NCBI GenBank assembly: GCA_041666465.1
Contig: JBAYGX010000072.1
Span: 1 to 7,704 of the forward strand
From: XYC2-FULL-41-22 sp041666465
GTDB lineage: Bacteria > Patescibacteriota > Gracilibacteria > UBA1369 > UBA12470
Direction: 5' to 3'
DNA length: 7,704 nucleotides
Shown here: piece after piece, positions 6,431 to 7,704 of the stretch
Numbering within the stretch: the first letter of the stretch is position 1
Layout: the number at the start of each line of letters is the position of its first letter
The notes under the pieces: model-generated
Databases searched by the model: none
What the model was told of the DNA's origin: nothing
Seen by the model: only the letters and a program-made list of their open reading frames with translations
Made by a program: the position numbers and the translations under genes

Positions 6431-7350
6431 AGTTCTTTTACTTCTGCTGATCCGATTTTTTTGACGATTATGAATCTTAATTTTTCCCCTATTTTTTTCT
6501 TGTCAGTCTTCATTAATTTTTCGATTTCTCTTTTGTTTGAATTTGTTTCTGTTGGTAATCCATAGAGTTTCAAAAGTTTCTCTATCCTTTTTGTGGCTGG
6601 TGATTTTGAAAGTAAATTTACTTGATGTATTCCGATTGAAACGGCTTCTCCGTGGCTGATTTTGTAATTGGAGGCTTGTTCTATTGCATGTCCGATGGTG
6701 TGTCCGTAATTTAGCAACATTCTGATATTTTTTTCATACTCATCTTCTTCTGTTATTTTCTTCTTGATCGCCGCTGACTGAACAATTAATTTGTTCAAGG
6801 TGGCTGGGTCTTTTGCCAGGATTTTTTTATGATTTTTTTCAAGAAACTCAAACAGCGATTCGCTTTTTATACAGGCGTGTTTTATCGATTCGGCTATGCC
6901 GTTTTTCAGTTCTTTTACGGGAAGTGTTTTTAATGTTTCCGGATTGGTTAATGTAAGGACTGGTTGGTAAAAAGTTCCTATTAAATTTTTACCTGTTTTT
7001 AAGTTAACTCCAGTTTTGCCACCTATGCTCGAATCAACCATCGCGAGAAGTGTGGTTGGGACTTGAATATAAGGGATCCCTCGCATGTAAATTGATGCGA
7101 GGAATCCCGTAAAATCTCCTATAACGCCACCTCCAATTGCAATTAGGCAACTTCTTCTGTCCAGTCCAAGTTTTGTCAGTTTTTCTGCAGTTTTTTCGAT
7201 ATTGCTAAGTGTTTTTAGCTTTTCACCTGGTTCTTGGATGATTGTTTTGAATTCGTTGAAAAATTTACCGTAAAACTTGTAAACATTCTTATCCGTTATT
7301 ATGCAATAACGGTTGTATGGGAGTCTTTCTGTGATCTTTCTGATGTCCAT
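6427..7350 (-). CDS. aroB: 3-dehydroquinate synthase, short form
   Basis: Converts DAHP to 3-dehydroquinate, the second step of the shikimate pathway, using NAD and a divalent metal. It has 307 residues where about 350-360 is usual. Visible motifs: ITDKNV (18-23), GEK.K.L (42-48), LDRRSCLIAIGGGVIGDFTGF (63-83) with the NAD-binding glycines, RGIPYIQVPTTLLAMVDSSIGGKTGVN (90-116), GKNLIGTFYQP (120-130), GIAESIKHA with Glu154, LLNYGHTIGHAIE with His217, and SHGEAVSIG with His233; these three should bind the metal. The C-terminal DKKK..G.LRFI pattern is also present. The loss is mainly at the N-terminus, where the usual first strand region is missing. No in-frame start codon lies between ATG 7350 and the upstream in-frame stop. 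No strong Shine-Dalgarno is seen. It overlaps aroA by ATGA. Confidence 0.95.
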   Translation of the reverse strand: MDIRKITERLPYNRYCIITDKNVYKFYGKFFNEFKTIIQEPGEKLKTLSNIEKTAEKLTKLGLDRRSCLIAIGGGVIGDFTGFLASIYMRGIPYIQVPTTLLAMVDSSIGGKTGVNLKTGKNLIGTFYQPVLTLTNPETLKTLPVKELKNGIAESIKHACIKSESLFEFLEKNHKKILAKDPATLNKLIVQSAAIKKKITEEDEYEKNIRMLLNYGHTIGHAIEQASNYKISHGEAVSIGIHQVNLLSKSPATKRIEKLLKLYGLPTETNSNKREIEKLMKTDKKKIGEKLRFIIVKKIGSAEVKEL

Positions 7351-7380
7351 TTCTTGTTTATATTGAGATTGCGTTATGGA

Positions 7381-7461
7381 GATCGCCTGTCGGCGAATCG
7401 CTTATATGATTTGCCACTATCGTGGCTGGCAATCGGGCTTATAGTATGCGCCCTTCGGGCG
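7381..7461. repeat. Intergenic cluster of three hairpins with a 36-bp repeat
   Basis: The 113-base gap between aroF and aroB holds three inverted repeats. They are GATCGCC/GGCGAATC (7381-7387 with 7392-7399, one bulge), GATTTGCCA/TGGCAATC (7408-7416 with 7427-7434, with an alternative inner stem GCCAC/GTGGC at 7413-7417 and 7422-7426), and CGCCC/GGGCG (7449-7453 with 7457-7461). Two imperfect direct copies of GGC(R)AATCG..CTTATA..AT..GCC start at 7392 and 7428, 36 bases apart. On the minus strand each copy contains TATAAG, close to a -10 box. It may be a processing or attenuation element, an internal promoter region for aroB, or a dispersed repeat. No U-run follows a stem in the operon direction, so it is not a standard terminator. 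Confidence 0.6.
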
Positions 7462-7463
7462 TG

Positions 7464-7704
7464 TCATTTTTTTTGCTTTGGTAGTTCCTTGCCAACTGCA
7501 ACAGCTACGAGATTAAGTTTCGCCATCATATTGTCGAAAGCTTCAGGCGTAATCGATTGATCCCCATCTGTTAATGCTTCTGCAGGATTAGGATGTACTT
7601 CAATCATAAGTCCGTCAGCTCCGGCCGCGACGGCTGCCAATGCGGCAGGACATACCAAGCTTGCAATACCTGTGGCGTGACTCGGATCTACGATTAACGG
7701 GAGG
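7464..7704 (-). CDS. aroF: DAHP synthase, type I-beta, C-terminal part (runs off window)
   Basis: The last 79 residues of 3-deoxy-7-phosphoheptulonate synthase, which joins PEP and erythrose 4-phosphate in the first step of the shikimate pathway. The frame is open to the window edge, so the start lies beyond 7704. Visible near the edge is LPLIVDPSHATG, then PAALAAVAAGADGLMIEVHPNP and LTDGDQSI. The His of DPSH, the Glu of MIEVH and the Asp of LTDGDQ match three of the metal ligands known in this enzyme class. The pattern is that of the I-beta (Thermotoga/Bacillus-like) group rather than the E. coli AroFGH type. Whether a regulatory ACT or chorismate-mutase domain is attached at the N-terminus cannot be seen. 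It ends in TGA after a Lys-rich tail. It lies upstream of aroB in the same direction, separated by the hairpin-rich gap. The symbol is by family convention. Confidence 0.93.
   Translation of the reverse strand, partial: LPLIVDPSHATGIASLVCPAALAAVAAGADGLMIEVHPNPAEALTDGDQSITPEAFDNMMAKLNLVAVAVGKELPKQKK

Noticed and set aside
5282..7466. Recoding of UGA (as in some candidate phyla)
   Set aside because: aroF, aroB and aroA all end at UGA at the expected family C-terminus, and two of them sit in ATGA start/stop overlaps.
7449..7474. CGCCC/GGGCG stem followed by eight T on the plus strand, like a terminator
   Set aside because: No plus-strand gene leads into it, and the T-run is the Lys-rich 3' end of aroF on the other strand.
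7234..7560. 108-codon plus-strand open frame over the aroB start, hairpin gap and aroF end
   Set aside because: It is antisense to conserved enzyme sequence and runs through the hairpins; no protein family resemblance.

Overview
This window looks like part of a compact, AT-rich bacterial genome. Genes are packed tightly: two 4-base ATGA overlaps, one 41-base same-strand overlap and one 26-base convergent overlap. Several enzymes are shorter than their usual relatives. UGA acts as a stop at the ends of aroF, aroB and aroA, so the code is standard at that codon. Shine-Dalgarno-like signals are sparse. A small-genome lineage such as the Patescibacteria/CPR would fit, but nothing here proves it. 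The shikimate kinase is of the bacterial P-loop type, not the archaeal GHMP type, which argues for a bacterium.

Left edge (1 to about 303): no convincing gene. It holds three diverged purine-rich repeats of about 60 bp. They are followed by a 45-bp near-palindrome that is also six tandem degenerate heptamers (consensus WCHTANG).

Plus strand (304-3657): a probable two-gene cell-surface operon. The first gene encodes a secreted protein with the sequence landmarks of the TraB/PrgY-TIKI/EreA-ChaN group. The second, 9 bases downstream, encodes an 814-residue single-pass membrane protein with a coiled coil before the membrane segment and a transglutaminase-like Cys-His-(Glu) domain near the C-terminus. 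Their pairing is the least explained part of the window.

Minus strand (7704 down to 3632): a shikimate-pathway operon read right to left. The order is DAHP synthase (3' end only), a 113-base gap full of hairpins, aroB, aroA, a 12-helix-type MFS transporter, and aroK. The visible genes cover steps 1, 2, 5 and 6 of the route from PEP and erythrose-4-phosphate to EPSP. aroD/aroQ, aroE and aroC are not seen and may lie elsewhere. The transporter is coupled to aroA and overlaps aroK, so it is expressed as part of this pathway; its substrate is unknown.

The two operons converge and overlap by 26 bases at their ends. The plus strand is richer in G and T in hand-counted lines from both operons, which suggests a replication-strand bias with the aro operon on the lagging strand.
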